DNA of 64,000 nt from Salinibacterium sp. G-O1 (GTDB taxonomy: Bacteria; Actinomycetota; Actinomycetes; Actinomycetales; Microbacteriaceae), in NCBI RefSeq assembly GCF_030063305.1, contig NZ_JASISV010000003.1:1-64000 (forward strand). The letters run 5' to 3'. Shown piece by piece: positions 20,801-29,168 of this stretch (the first letter of the stretch is position 1; each line of letters begins with the position of its first letter). Under the pieces are notes generated by a model, which was not told the DNA's origin, did not search any database, and worked only from the letters and a program-made list of their open reading frames with translations. A program made the translations under genes and the position numbers.

Positions 20801-21612
20801 TAGAGGGGGAGCACCTCGGTGCCGGGCAGGTGTCGGCCCCGGATGGCGTCTTCCGCATCCCGGATCTCGTTCTCGCCGGACAGGAACACGAGCACGTCGC
20901 CAGCGCTTTCGCGCCCGAGCTCGTCGATGGCCTCGTTGATCGCCTGGAAGAGGTCGCGGCCTTCGTCGCCCTCCTCGTCGGGCGCGAGCGGTCGGTAGCG
21001 GATCTCGACCGGATAGGTGCGGCCCGAGACCTCGATGATCGGGGCCGGGGTGCCGTCGGCTGCGGCGAAATGCCTCGCGAAGCTCTCGGGGTCGATCGTC
21101 GCGCTCGTGATCACGACCTTGAGGTCGGGACGCCTGGGCAGCAGCTGCTTGAGGTAGCCGAGCAGGAAGTCGACCGTCAGGCTGCGTTCGTGCGCCTCGT
21201 CGATGATGATCGCATCGTACTTTTTGAGGTCGCGGTCGCGGTGGATCTCATTGAGCAGGATGCCGTCGGTCATCAGCTTGATCTTCGTGTCTTTGCCGAC
21301 CCGGTCGGTGAAGCGCACCTGGTAGCCGACGAGCTGGCCCACCTCCTGCCCCAGCTCTTCGGCGATGCGCTCGGCGATGGTGCGCGCGGCGATGCGGCGG
21401 GGCTGGGTGTGGCCGATGCTGTCGTAGCCGAGCTCCATCAGCATCTTGGGGATCTGGGTGGTCTTGCCCGAGCCGGTCGCACCGGCCACGATGACGACCT
21501 GGCTGCCGCGGATCGCCTTCTCGATGTCGTCTTTACGCTGACTAACGGGAAGGTCGGGCGGGAAGGTGACGTGCGGGGGCCCGGTTGTCGGCGGCGCGCT
21601 CTCGGAAGACAT
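17842..21612 (-). CDS. hrpA: ATP-dependent RNA helicase HrpA
   Basis: 1256-residue DEAH-box helicase. Motif I GATGSGKT (44-51), DEAH within IIIDEAHERS, SAT motif and motif VI NQRSGRSGRT are all present. They are followed by the helicase-associated and OB-like domains and the long C-terminal DUF3418 typical of HrpA. It unwinds structured RNA and rescues collided or stalled ribosomes. ATG at 21612 is preferred over GTG at 21621; a TAGAGT box lies nine bases upstream, so the mRNA may have almost no leader. Monocistronic. Confidence 0.96.
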   Translation of the reverse strand: MSSESAPPTTGPPHVTFPPDLPVSQRKDDIEKAIRGSQVVIVAGATGSGKTTQIPKMLMELGYDSIGHTQPRRIAARTIAERIAEELGQEVGQLVGYQVRFTDRVGKDTKIKLMTDGILLNEIHRDRDLKKYDAIIIDEAHERSLTVDFLLGYLKQLLPRRPDLKVVITSATIDPESFARHFAAADGTPAPIIEVSGRTYPVEIRYRPLAPDEEGDEGRDLFQAINEAIDELGRESAGDVLVFLSGENEIRDAEDAIRGRHLPGTEVLPLYGRLSAADQHRVFESSRTPGTRRRIVLATNVAETSLTVPGIRYVIDAGTARISRYSVRSKIQRLPIEAISQASANQRSGRSGRTSDGIAIRLYSEEDFSKRPEFTEPEILRTNLAAVILQMISLGLGDIAAFPFLQPPESRGIKDGLDLLHELNAITKTSTITRIGKQLSQLPIDPRLARMVIESKQHATTREVMAIVAGLSIQDPRERPLERRTQADQQHARFTDPTSDFLTLLNLWNHLEERQKELSGNQFRREVKSEYLNYLRVREWQDVYRQLSRTTKQLGLHIGDAHANPDGIHRSLLAGLLSHIGLKDSAKKDYVGARQSRFVIFPGSALAKKQPAAVMSAELVETSRLFARMNAAIDPAWAETIAGDLIKRTYSEPHWERKQGASVAFERATLYGVPIIVKRRVQFSRIDPQYARELFIRHALVEGDVTDETLRARLYDFDRANKRLRAELAQLEERTRRRDILFDDEAVFDFYQRRIPPEVASTRDFEGWWRKAKVDSPDLLTMTAENLVDDETPDLDHDAFPSTWQQGDQSLDLSYRFEPGSEDDGVTVAIPLPLLAGLKPDGFDWQVPGLREELVTALIRSLPKSIRRHVVPAADWARTLLAEAEGAEGSLVAFLARQITAKTYTPVAVSDFDLDRVPAHLRVTFAVMDDRANLVASGKALSALQASLKPVARASVARVTETASAASPQSERVERAGITTWDFDELDRSRDTKHGTNTIRAYPALVDEKSSVAIRLMSTPEDQATAHRLGVRRLLMLAIPSPTGYVQEHLTTQEKLVLAQSPYRTNAALFEDCMIACIDAVIGDGQLFTRAEFEKARDAVSATIVDALFQAVALVSRITARAREADKAIKAATSLALIAPLGDARSQLDALVFDGFVSATGLERLRRIPAYLDGLIHRVGKLVENPSRDRVWMTEVQLAQGRYITAGGALPVDPAAEARIIRARWMLEELRLSLFAQHIATAEPVSLQRITKLLAG

Positions 21613-21641
21613 CAGCCTCACACTCTAACCCGGTGTCGCAG

Positions 21642-22142
21642 TCAGCCCCTGACCGAGAGCCCCGGGGTGTGGTGCTCGAAGACCAGGCTGGTGCGCGTGG
21701 ACGCGACCGAGGGGTGTGCCGAGAGGTTGTCGACCACGAATTGCCTGATGTGGTCGGAGTCCCGCGACGCGACGTGCAGGATGAAGTCTTCCGACCCGCC
21801 CAGGAAGAAGACCTGAACGACCTCGGGCAGCTGACGCATCTCGTCGGAGAACTGCGCGATGGCCCGTCGGGCGCCGACCCGGATGTTGACGCTGATGAGC
21901 GCCTCGAGGCCGAGACCCAGAGCCCGCGGGTTGAGCTCGGCGTGAAAACCGCGCACGACACCACGCTCGATCAGCGACCGCACGCGTGTCAGGCAGGTGG
22001 ATGCGGCGATTCCCACCTCCTCGGCAAGGCGGGCATTCGACATGCGCGCATCGTCGCGCAACAGCCGCACCAGGGTCAGGTCGATGTCATCGAGTTGCGG
22101 CAGCGGCCGAAGGATCTCCTGTTCGGACATGAAATCGGGCAT
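21642..22142 (-). CDS. Lrp/AsnC family regulator (AldR-like)
   Basis: 166 residues: an N-terminal helix-turn-helix (MSNARLAEEVGIAASTCLTRVRSL) and a C-terminal RAM ligand-binding domain (LISVNIRV, VVQVFFLGGSEDFILHV). Lrp proteins form dimers and octamers and sense amino acids. It is divergent from alanine dehydrogenase, the arrangement of AldR-ald in other actinobacteria, so regulation of ald by alanine is the natural inference. The start is ambiguous among GTG 22148, ATG 22142 and ATG 22130; none has a convincing ribosome binding site. Confidence 0.9.
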   Translation of the reverse strand: MPDFMSEQEILRPLPQLDDIDLTLVRLLRDDARMSNARLAEEVGIAASTCLTRVRSLIERGVVRGFHAELNPRALGLGLEALISVNIRVGARRAIAQFSDEMRQLPEVVQVFFLGGSEDFILHVASRDSDHIRQFVVDNLSAHPSVASTRTSLVFEHHTPGLSVRG

Positions 22143-22161
22143 CCTCACGTTCGGTACGAAT

Positions 22162-22230
22162 GAATTTTGCCAACTTTACAGAATTTTCTGCGGATGAAAC
22201 CCGTTTGTAACGAATCTTCCACAAAATTGT
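22162..22230. promoter_or_regulatory. Lrp-type operators in lrp-ald intergenic region
   Basis: This is an AT-rich island in GC-rich DNA. CAGAATTTTCTG (22179-22190) is a perfect palindrome resembling the outer bases of the E. coli Lrp consensus. A related half, GAATTTTGC, begins at 22162, and a second palindrome ACAAAATTGT lies at 22221-22230. They sit in the 100-odd bases between the divergent genes. Confidence 0.6.
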
Positions 22231-22263
22231 TCCCACCGCCTATTCACAGATCGGATCACAGCC

Positions 22264-23370
22264 ATGCGCGTCGGAGTCCCCACAGAGGTCAAGAACAACG
22301 AGAACCGCGTAGCACTCACCCCCGCGGGTGTGCATGAGCTTGTGCGCCGAGGCCACGAGGTTGTCATCCAGAAGGGTGCAGGGCTTGGCGCGCAGATCAC
22401 CGATGAGCAGTATGTCGCCGAAGGCGCGACCATTCTGGCGACTGCCGACGAGATTTGGGCCGCGGGCGACCTGCTGCTGAAGGTCAAGGAGCCCATCGCC
22501 GAGGAATACCCGCGGTTGCGCGACGGACAGGTGCTCTTCACCTACCTGCACCTCGCGGCCTCACGCCCGTGCACCGACGCTCTTCTCGCGGCGGGCACGA
22601 CCTCCATCGCCTATGAGACAGTGCAGTTGCCCGACCGTACGCTTCCCCTCCTCTCGCCCATGAGCGAGGTCGCCGGCCGACTGGCCGCGCAGGTGGGAGC
22701 AAACCAGCTGATGAGCTCGAACGGTGGTGGCGGCGTTCTTATGGGTGGCGTGCCCGGCACCGCGAAGGCGAAGGTCGTGGTGATCGGTGGCGGCGTTGCC
22801 GGCGAGCACGCAGCGGCAAACTCCCTCGGGATGGGAGCCGAGGTCACGGTGGTCGACCTCTCCATTCCCCGTCTCCGCCAGCTCGAGGGCCAGTACCCCG
22901 GGCTGAAGACCGCCGTCTCGACGAACTACGCGATCGCGGCGCTCGTGAAGGAGGCCGACCTCGTGATCGGCTCAGTGCTCATCCCCGGGGCGGCCGCCCC
23001 GAAGCTTGTGACCGACGCCATGGTCTCAACGATGAAGCGCGGAAGCGTGCTCGTCGACATCGCGATCGACCAGGGTGGATGCTTCGAGGGAAGCCGCGCG
23101 ACAACCTATGACGACCCGACCTTCCCCGTGCACAACAGCACCTACTACTGCGTCGCGAACATGCCGGGCGCCGTGTCGCAGACCTCAACCCAGGCTCTCA
23201 CCAACGCGACGCTTCCCTACGTGCTGCTGATCGCCGACAAGGGCTGGCTGGGCGCCGTCACCGCCAACGAGCCCCTCTCGAAGGGCCTCAGCACCCACGC
23301 CGGATCCCTCTTCAACGCAGAGGTCGCCCAGGCGCTCGGATATGAGCCGAAGGCGATCAGCGACCTCTAG
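22264..23370 (+). CDS. ald: Alanine dehydrogenase
   Basis: 368 residues, the normal family size. It catalyses NAD-dependent L-alanine to pyruvate plus ammonia. N-terminal MRVGVPTEVKNNENRVALTP, catalytic Lys in LLLKVKEP and His in FTYLHLAAS, and the nucleotide-binding VVVIGGGVAGEHAA are all present. No Shine-Dalgarno sequence is visible before the ATG. It is divergent from an Lrp/AsnC regulator with AT-rich operators between them. Likely roles are alanine catabolism and NADH balance at low oxygen. Confidence 0.97.
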   Translation: MRVGVPTEVKNNENRVALTPAGVHELVRRGHEVVIQKGAGLGAQITDEQYVAEGATILATADEIWAAGDLLLKVKEPIAEEYPRLRDGQVLFTYLHLAASRPCTDALLAAGTTSIAYETVQLPDRTLPLLSPMSEVAGRLAAQVGANQLMSSNGGGGVLMGGVPGTAKAKVVVIGGGVAGEHAAANSLGMGAEVTVVDLSIPRLRQLEGQYPGLKTAVSTNYAIAALVKEADLVIGSVLIPGAAAPKLVTDAMVSTMKRGSVLVDIAIDQGGCFEGSRATTYDDPTFPVHNSTYYCVANMPGAVSQTSTQALTNATLPYVLLIADKGWLGAVTANEPLSKGLSTHAGSLFNAEVAQALGYEPKAISDL

Positions 23371-23421
23371 GCCACGCCTCCCCTCCACAGCGTCCGCGCG
23401 AACGCCCCTGTCCGTTTTTTG

Positions 23422-23461
23422 AATGTCAGTTGCGACTGACGTCAGTCGCAACTGACATTGT
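23422..23461. promoter_or_regulatory. 38 bp nested palindromic operator of arsR
   Basis: Positions 23422-23459 form a perfect 19+19 palindrome with no spacer. Each half is itself an inverted repeat, GTCAGT-N4-ACTGAC, giving four half-sites in alternating orientation. The right end runs into a CATTGT -10-like box (23456-23461) exactly six bases before the GTG of arsR. A bound repressor would block the promoter. Confidence 0.8.
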
Positions 23462-23467
23462 GTTTTT

Positions 23468-23854
23468 GTGCACCCATACGAAGTGCTGGCCGAGCCCATT
23501 CGGCGCCGCCTTGTGCAGATTCTCGCGTCGGGCGAGCACACCGCCGGCGAACTCGAAGGGGTCATCACCCACGAGTTCGGGGTGGGCCGCACCGCCGTCC
23601 AGCACCACCTGCGCCTGTTGCTGGCCTGCGGCTGGACGGATACCAGGGACGACTGGCCCAACCACTGGTACCACCTCAAACACGGCGTCATCGAGCACAT
23701 CGAGCGAGAGGCGCATGACCTGCGCGTGCTGTGGGACCAGCGGGTCGGGTGGAACGGGGAGGGGCGGGCGCAGTTCGACCCCACGGCGGGCCGCAAGGGC
23801 AGACGGGGGCACGGCTGGGATCCCGACAACATCTGGCTGCATGTATTCGACTGA
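23468..23854 (+). CDS. ArsR-type winged-helix regulator
   Basis: 128-residue winged-helix protein (VLAEPIRRRLVQILASGEHTAG, then GVGRTAVQHHLRLLLACGWTD). It lacks the cysteine-rich metal site of classical ArsR/SmtB and has a Trp/His-rich C-terminus (DNIWLHVFD). It may be one of the non-metal ArsR-like regulators. GTG start, no ribosome binding site, and a -10-like box six bases upstream suggest a leaderless mRNA. The nested palindrome directly upstream is the probable autoregulatory operator. The cytochrome b-like gene 26 bases downstream has its own leaderless promoter. Confidence 0.87.
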   Translation: MHPYEVLAEPIRRRLVQILASGEHTAGELEGVITHEFGVGRTAVQHHLRLLLACGWTDTRDDWPNHWYHLKHGVIEHIEREAHDLRVLWDQRVGWNGEGRAQFDPTAGRKGRRGHGWDPDNIWLHVFD

Positions 23855-23868
23855 CGAGTGGCTAAGGA

Positions 23869-23874
23869 TATTGT
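23869..23874 (+). promoter_or_regulatory. Leaderless -10 box of cytochrome b-like gene
   Basis: TATTGT followed by exactly six bases and then the GTG start. Confidence 0.65.
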
Positions 23875-23880
23875 GGGCAG

Positions 23881-24807
23881 GTGACGACGCCACAGACCTC
23901 CGCCGCCCGAAGCCGCTGGCGGAAGCTCGCCTGGATGATCCCCGCGGGGCTGGCGCTCGTGATCCTCGTCGTGCTCGCCGCGCGCGGCATCCGCGAACTT
24001 CCCGCCGTGCAGTCGTTTATGAGTGACTACCCCGGCGAGTCCGAATTGCCGGCGGATGCCCCGGTCGGCTTCCCTGCCTGGCTCGGCTGGCAGCACTTCC
24101 TCAACTCGTTCTTCATGCTCTTCATCATTCGAACGGGCTGGGAGATTCGCAAAGGCAAGCGCCCAGCAGCCTTCTGGACGCGCAACAACACCGGCCTGCT
24201 GAAAACCAAGAACCCGCCGGTTCGCATCGGGTTGCCGGTCTGGTTCCACCTCACGGTCGACTCGCTGTGGGTGCTCAACGGGGTCGTGTTCTACATCCTC
24301 CTGTTCGCCACCGGGCAGTGGGTGCGTGTCATTCCGGTCAGCTGGGACGTCATCCCCAACGCGCTCTCCGCAGCACTGCAGTACGCGTCGATGAACTGGC
24401 CGACCGAGAACGGATGGCTCAACTACAACGCCCTGCAGCTGCTGGCCTACTTTGTCACCACGTTCATTGCGGCCCCGCTGGCGCTCGCCACCGGCATCCG
24501 CATGGCGCCCGGGTTCGCGACGAAGTTCCGCAAGTTCGACAAGGTGTTCCCGCTGCCGGTGGCTCGTGCCATCCACTTCCCGGTGATGATCTATTTCGTC
24601 GCGTTCATCATCGTGCACGTGGTGCTCGTGCTGTTGACCGGAGCCCTGCGCAACCTCAACCACATGTACGCCGCCCGCGACGACCAGGGCTGGCTCGGGC
24701 TCGCCTTCTTCGCCGGATCGATCGTGCTCATGGTCGCCGGCTGGTTCGCCGCCCGACCGACACTGCTCGCGCCGGTTGCCGGACTCACGGGCAAGGTTCG
24801 CCGCTAG
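23881..24807 (+). CDS. Cytochrome b561/b6-like membrane protein
   Basis: 308 residues with about five membrane helices. Histidines sit inside or at the edges of helices (WQHFLNSFF, WFHLTVDSLW, RAIHFPVMIYF, FIIVHVVLV), the pattern of a diheme cytochrome b. It probably moves electrons between quinones and a partner reductase, perhaps the molybdopterin protein at 59140, which has a similar helix set; that pairing is inference. The GTG start has no Shine-Dalgarno but a TATTGT box at leaderless spacing. Confidence 0.8.
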   Translation: MTTPQTSAARSRWRKLAWMIPAGLALVILVVLAARGIRELPAVQSFMSDYPGESELPADAPVGFPAWLGWQHFLNSFFMLFIIRTGWEIRKGKRPAAFWTRNNTGLLKTKNPPVRIGLPVWFHLTVDSLWVLNGVVFYILLFATGQWVRVIPVSWDVIPNALSAALQYASMNWPTENGWLNYNALQLLAYFVTTFIAAPLALATGIRMAPGFATKFRKFDKVFPLPVARAIHFPVMIYFVAFIIVHVVLVLLTGALRNLNHMYAARDDQGWLGLAFFAGSIVLMVAGWFAARPTLLAPVAGLTGKVRR

Positions 24808-24815
24808 CCCGTCTT

Positions 24816-24875
24816 TGCATACACAGAAGCCCAATCGTTGCGATTATGGGGCTGTAGCGCTAGCCTGTGTATACA
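24816..24875 (+). promoter_or_regulatory. GntR operators and promoter of gntR-prpDBC
   Basis: The palindrome TGTATACA (24868-24875) is a textbook FadR/GntR site. A second site TGCATACA lies at 24816-24823, and longer arms ATACACAG (24819-24826) and CTGTGTAT (24865-24872) are inverted copies. A TAGCCT -10 box (24861-24866) overlaps the downstream operator, fitting autorepression. Confidence 0.75.
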
Positions 24876-24892
24876 ACGGCGAAGGGGTGTGG

Positions 24893-25540
24893 ATGCGAGC
24901 GAGCGAACGCGCCTATGCGGCCCTGCGCGAAGACATCCTCGAATGGCGGCTCGAACCCGGCACCGTGCTCGGCGAAGTAGAGCAGTCTGAACGGCTCGGA
25001 ATCTCCCGAACACCACTGCGCGAGGCCCTGGCCAGGCTGCTGTCTGATGGGCTCGTCGCGGCCCAGGGCGGCAGGGGACTCGTCGTCACCGCCGTCTCGG
25101 TCAGCGACATCGCCCAGCTCTTCGAGCTCAGGCAGGCACTCGAGCAGCAGATCGCCCGCCAGGCCGCGCAGCATCGAGACCCGGCCGTGTTCGAAACCCT
25201 CGCCGCCGAATTCAGGGTCGCACCCGACCTGCTCGAGCGCTCAGACCACGCCGGCTACTACGAACTCGTCGCCAGGTTCGATGCCGCGATGGATGCCGCC
25301 TCCGCCAACACCTACCTCGTGACGGCCCTGCGCAGCCTGAGGCCGCACCTGGTCAGGCTCCGCCGCATCTCGCGCGACAACAACTCCCGCCTCCGTGCGG
25401 CCGCCCGCGAGCACCTCCTCATCGTCGAGGCCGTCGCGGCCGGCGACAGCGAACTGGCCGCCTCGGCAACCCACGTCCATCTCCACCAAAGCCTGACCAG
25501 CATCCTCGCGACCGCGCAGATGCTCAGCACGCATCGATAA
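24893..25540 (+). CDS. GntR/FadR-type repressor of the prp operon
   Basis: 215 residues. The winged helix-turn-helix (YAALREDILEWRLEPGT, then LGISRTPLREALARLLSDGLV) is followed by an all-helical FCD effector domain. It is nine bases upstream of prpD and on the same transcript, so it likely senses a propionate-pathway metabolite and represses its own operon. ATG at 24893 is preceded by GAAGGGG; earlier in-frame starts lie upstream of the promoter. Confidence 0.92.
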   Translation: MRASERAYAALREDILEWRLEPGTVLGEVEQSERLGISRTPLREALARLLSDGLVAAQGGRGLVVTAVSVSDIAQLFELRQALEQQIARQAAQHRDPAVFETLAAEFRVAPDLLERSDHAGYYELVARFDAAMDAASANTYLVTALRSLRPHLVRLRRISRDNNSRLRAAAREHLLIVEAVAAGDSELAASATHVHLHQSLTSILATAQMLSTHR

Positions 25541-25549
25541 AGGAACGCC

Positions 25550-27049
25550 ATGACAACCCTGCATCCTGTTCGTGTCTACAAGAGCGAAGAAAACCTGCCC
25601 AGAGAAAACCAGCTCGCCTGGAAGATCGCCGCGGTGGCCTCCGAGCAGATCGAGGCGACGGATGCCGTGGCCGACATGGTCATCAACCGCATCATCGACA
25701 ACGCGTCGGTGGCGACCGCGTCCCTCACCCGCGCGCCCGTGATCGCCGCGCGCGCCCAGGCCGAGGCGCATCCCGTCTCACGCAATGGAGCAGGGTCCAC
25801 CGTCTTCGGCAGCAACCTCCCGACCAGCCCCGAGTGGGCGGCCTGGGCAAACGGGGTCGCCGTGCGCGAGCTCGACTACCACGACACGTTCCTCGCCGCC
25901 GAGTACTCGCACCCCGGCGACAACATCCCGCCGATCCTGAGCGTCGCCCAGCACCTCGGTTGCTCCGGAGCCGAGCTGTTGAAAGGCATCGTGACGGGCT
26001 ACGAGATCCAGGTCGACCTGGTGAAGGCGATCAGCCTGCACAAGCACAAGATCGACCATGTTGCCCACCTCGGCCCATCGGCGGCCGCCGGCATCGGTAC
26101 CCTGCTGGGGCTGCCGACCGAGACCATCTTCCAGGCCGTCGGCCAGGCGCTGCACACCACCACGGCCACCCGCCAGTCGCGCAAGGGTGAGATCTCCACC
26201 TGGAAGGCGCATGCCCCGGCCTTCGCGGGAAAGATGGCGGTCGAGGCCGTTGATCGTGCGATGCGCGGACAGACCAGCCCCACCCCGATCTACGAGGGAG
26301 AAGACGGGGTTATCGCCTGGTTGCTGGACGGCGCTGACGCCGCCTACGAGGTTCCGCTGCCCGCCCGCGGAGAGGCACGCCTCGCCATCCTCGACACGTA
26401 CACGAAAGAGCATTCTGCCGAGTACCAGGCGCAGGCGTGGATCGACCTCGCGCGCCGGCTGAAGCGCGAGCATCCCGCGCTCACAGCTGAGTCGATCGTG
26501 AGCGCCGTGCTGCATACCAGCCACCACACCCACTACGTGATCGGCTCCGGCGCAAACGACCCGCAGAAGTACGACCCGAGTGCGAGCCGCGAGACCCTCG
26601 ACCACTCGATCCCGTACATCTTCACCGTCGCCCTGCAGGACGGCGAATGGCACCACGAGCGCTCGTACGCTCCGGAGCGCGCCAACCGTCCAGACACCAT
26701 CGCGCTGTGGAACAAGGTCACCACCATCGAAGACAAGGAGTGGACCCGCCGATACCACTCCAACGACATCACCGAGAAGGCGTTCGGTGGTCGCGTAGAG
26801 ATCGAGCTCGCTGACGGTTCACGCATCGTCGACGAGATCGCGGTCGCCGACGCGCACCCGCTCGGAGCGAGGCCGTTTGCCCGGGAACAGTACATCCACA
26901 AGTTCCGCAGCCTGGCCGACGGAGTGTTGGAGGCTGGCGAGATCGAGAGGTTCCTCGACACCGCGCAGAACCTGCAGAATCTCACCGACCTGACGGGGCT
27001 CACCGTCAACGGTGACTTCCCGGCAGTGACCCCGAAGGGGATTTTCTAA
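25550..27049 (+). CDS. prpD: 2-Methylcitrate dehydratase, MmgE/PrpD family
   Basis: 499 residues, full length for PrpD. It dehydrates 2-methylcitrate to 2-methyl-cis-aconitate. Family segments include [35 protein letters not shown] and [21 protein letters not shown] lies five bases before the ATG. The stop codon shares one base with the ATG of prpB, so translation is coupled. It stands second in the gntR-prpD-prpB-prpC operon. Confidence 0.95.
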   Translation: MTTLHPVRVYKSEENLPRENQLAWKIAAVASEQIEATDAVADMVINRIIDNASVATASLTRAPVIAARAQAEAHPVSRNGAGSTVFGSNLPTSPEWAAWANGVAVRELDYHDTFLAAEYSHPGDNIPPILSVAQHLGCSGAELLKGIVTGYEIQVDLVKAISLHKHKIDHVAHLGPSAAAGIGTLLGLPTETIFQAVGQALHTTTATRQSRKGEISTWKAHAPAFAGKMAVEAVDRAMRGQTSPTPIYEGEDGVIAWLLDGADAAYEVPLPARGEARLAILDTYTKEHSAEYQAQAWIDLARRLKREHPALTAESIVSAVLHTSHHTHYVIGSGANDPQKYDPSASRETLDHSIPYIFTVALQDGEWHHERSYAPERANRPDTIALWNKVTTIEDKEWTRRYHSNDITEKAFGGRVEIELADGSRIVDEIAVADAHPLGARPFAREQYIHKFRSLADGVLEAGEIERFLDTAQNLQNLTDLTGLTVNGDFPAVTPKGIF

Positions 27050-27954
27050 TGCTGTACGCGACAACCACCCCCGCAGAGAAGCGCGCCACGCTGCGAGCCG
27101 CACTCGCCACGGGGGAGCTGCTGCGCTTTCCGGGGGCGTTCAACCCGCTGAGCGCGAAACTCATCCAGGACAAGGGCTTCGAGGGGGTCTACATTTCGGG
27201 GGCCGTGCTCGCCGCCGACCTCGGCCTGCCCGACATCGGGCTCACGACCCTGACCGAGGTCGCGGCGCGCGGCCAGCAGATCAGCCGCATGACCGAGCTG
27301 CCCACCCTGATCGATGCAGACACCGGCTTCGGCGAGCCCATGAACGTTGCGCGAACCGTGCAGGCGCTCGAAGACGCCGGGGTCGCGGGGCTGCACATCG
27401 AAGACCAGGTCAATCCGAAGCGTTGCGGTCACCTCGACGGCAAGGCCGTGGTGGGGCCGGATGTCGCGGCCAAGCGCATCCGCGCGGCCGTCGACGCGCG
27501 GCGCGACCCCAACCTGCTCATCATGGCGCGCACCGACATCCGGGCGGTTGACGGACTGCAGGCGGCCATCGATCGCGCGAAGCAGCTGGTCGACGCCGGC
27601 GCGGACGCGATCTTCCCGGAGGCGATGGCCGATCTGGCCGAATTCGAGGCTGTGCGCAAGGCCGTGGATGTGCCGATCCTCGCCAACATGACCGAATTCG
27701 GCAAGAGCGAACTGTTCACCACCGAGCAGCTGGCCGCTGTCGGAATCAACATCGTCATCTACCCGGTCAGCCTGTTGCGCATCGCCATGGGCGCGGCGGA
27801 GCGGGGGCTGGAAACGATCACCCGCGAAGGTTCTCTTAACTCGGAGGTTGCAGGAATGCAAACTCGCGCCAGACTGTATGAACTGCTCGACTATGAGTCG
27901 TACAACGCCTTCGACACCTCGGTATTCAACTTCCAGGTCCCGCAAGGGAAGTAG
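27049..27954 (+). CDS. prpB: 2-Methylisocitrate lyase
   Basis: 301 residues of the isocitrate lyase/PEP mutase superfamily. It splits 2-methylisocitrate into pyruvate and succinate. The active-site loop KRCGH with C126 is intact, as are the metal-binding IDADTGFGEP and HIEDQ. It overlaps prpD by one base and lies ten bases before prpC. Confidence 0.96.
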   Translation: MLYATTTPAEKRATLRAALATGELLRFPGAFNPLSAKLIQDKGFEGVYISGAVLAADLGLPDIGLTTLTEVAARGQQISRMTELPTLIDADTGFGEPMNVARTVQALEDAGVAGLHIEDQVNPKRCGHLDGKAVVGPDVAAKRIRAAVDARRDPNLLIMARTDIRAVDGLQAAIDRAKQLVDAGADAIFPEAMADLAEFEAVRKAVDVPILANMTEFGKSELFTTEQLAAVGINIVIYPVSLLRIAMGAAERGLETITREGSLNSEVAGMQTRARLYELLDYESYNAFDTSVFNFQVPQGK

Positions 27955-27963
27955 GGAACATCC

Positions 27964-29073
27964 ATGACTGACCCAGAGATCCACAAAGGCCTGGCCGGCG
28001 TCTACGTCGACACCACCTCCATCTCGAAGGTGAACCCTGAGACCAATTCGCTGCTGTATCGCGGGTACCCGGTGCAGGAGCTCGCCGAGAAGTGCACGTT
28101 CGAGGAGGTCGCCTACCTCCTGTGGAACGGTGAACTGCCCACCCCGACGCAGCTGGCAGACTTCGAGAACCAGGAGCGCGCGCTTCGGCACATCGACGAG
28201 CGGGTGAAGCGCATCATCGACGAGCTGCCGCTCACCGCGCATCCCATGGACGTCGTGCGCACCGCGGTGAGCGTGATTGGTGCCAACGATCCGGATGTCG
28301 CGGATTCCAGCCCAGAGTCGAACCTGGGCAAGTCCATGGCCCTGATGGCGCAGCTTCCCTCCATCGTCGCGTACGACCAGCGCCGCCGCCGCGGCGAGCA
28401 CCTCGTGGAGCCACGGGACGACCTCGGTTACTCCGCCAACTTCCTCTTCATGACGTTCGGTGAGTTGCCGAATGAGGTGGTCGTCAACGCGTTCGACGTG
28501 TCGATGATCCTGTACGCGGAGCACTCCTTCAACGCATCCACATTCACGGCTCGCGTCGTGACGAGCACGCTCTCGGACCTGTACTCGGCCGTGACGGCCG
28601 CGGTGGGTGCGCTCAAGGGCGCGCTTCACGGCGGAGCCAACGAGGCCGTCATGCACACCTTCGAAGAAATCGGCACCGCAGGTGGCGTCGAACTGTGGCT
28701 CGACGCCGCGCTCGCCGAGAAGCGCAAGATCATGGGCTTCGGTCACCGCGTCTACAAGCATGGCGACTCCAGGGTGCCCACGATGAAGGCCGCACTCGAG
28801 ACGCTCGTCGCCGAGTACGACCGGCCCGAGATGCTCGAGCTGTACGTCGCCCTCGAGACGGCGATGACCGAGCGCAAGAACATCCTGCCGAATCTGGACT
28901 ACCCGAGCGGCCCGGCGTACAACCTCATCGGGTTCGACACCGAGATGTTCACGCCGCTGTTCGTGGCATCGCGCATCACCGGATGGACGGCTCACATCAT
29001 GGAGCAGCTCGCGTCGAACGCGCTGATCCGACCGCTGAGCGTCTACAACGGCCCCGACGAGCGGCACGTCTAG
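27964..29073 (+). CDS. prpC: 2-Methylcitrate synthase / citrate synthase II
   Basis: 369 residues, the short bacterial methylcitrate-synthase form. It condenses propionyl-CoA (or acetyl-CoA) with oxaloacetate. Catalytic histidines H222 (LHGGANEA) and H261 (GFGHRVYKHGD) and the C-terminal Asp region GFDTEMFTPLF are present. It closes the prp operon. A large GC-rich hairpin follows the stop codon. Confidence 0.95.
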   Translation: MTDPEIHKGLAGVYVDTTSISKVNPETNSLLYRGYPVQELAEKCTFEEVAYLLWNGELPTPTQLADFENQERALRHIDERVKRIIDELPLTAHPMDVVRTAVSVIGANDPDVADSSPESNLGKSMALMAQLPSIVAYDQRRRRGEHLVEPRDDLGYSANFLFMTFGELPNEVVVNAFDVSMILYAEHSFNASTFTARVVTSTLSDLYSAVTAAVGALKGALHGGANEAVMHTFEEIGTAGGVELWLDAALAEKRKIMGFGHRVYKHGDSRVPTMKAALETLVAEYDRPEMLELYVALETAMTERKNILPNLDYPSGPAYNLIGFDTEMFTPLFVASRITGWTAHIMEQLASNALIRPLSVYNGPDERHV

Positions 29074-29076
29074 GCC

Positions 29077-29123
29077 GAGCGCGCCCGTTCGGCCCGACCG
29101 CGGTCGTCCGCACGGGCGCGCTC
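29077..29123 (+). terminator. Hairpin after prp operon
   Basis: GAGCGCGCCCG (29077-29087) and CGGGCGCGCTC (29113-29123) pair perfectly over 11 bases, and the loop holds a ten-base palindrome GACCGCGGTC. There is no T-run, so it may reduce rather than stop read-through into the next gene. Confidence 0.55.
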
Positions 29124-29168
29124 GCACCGAAGGGCCGCGCTCGCGCGCACAACGAAGGGACCCCTGAC

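Noticed and set aside
23412-23420. T-run after ald as part of an intrinsic terminator with the arsR palindrome
   Set aside because: The T-run precedes the palindrome rather than following it, and the zero-spacer palindrome with internal half-sites fits an operator better.
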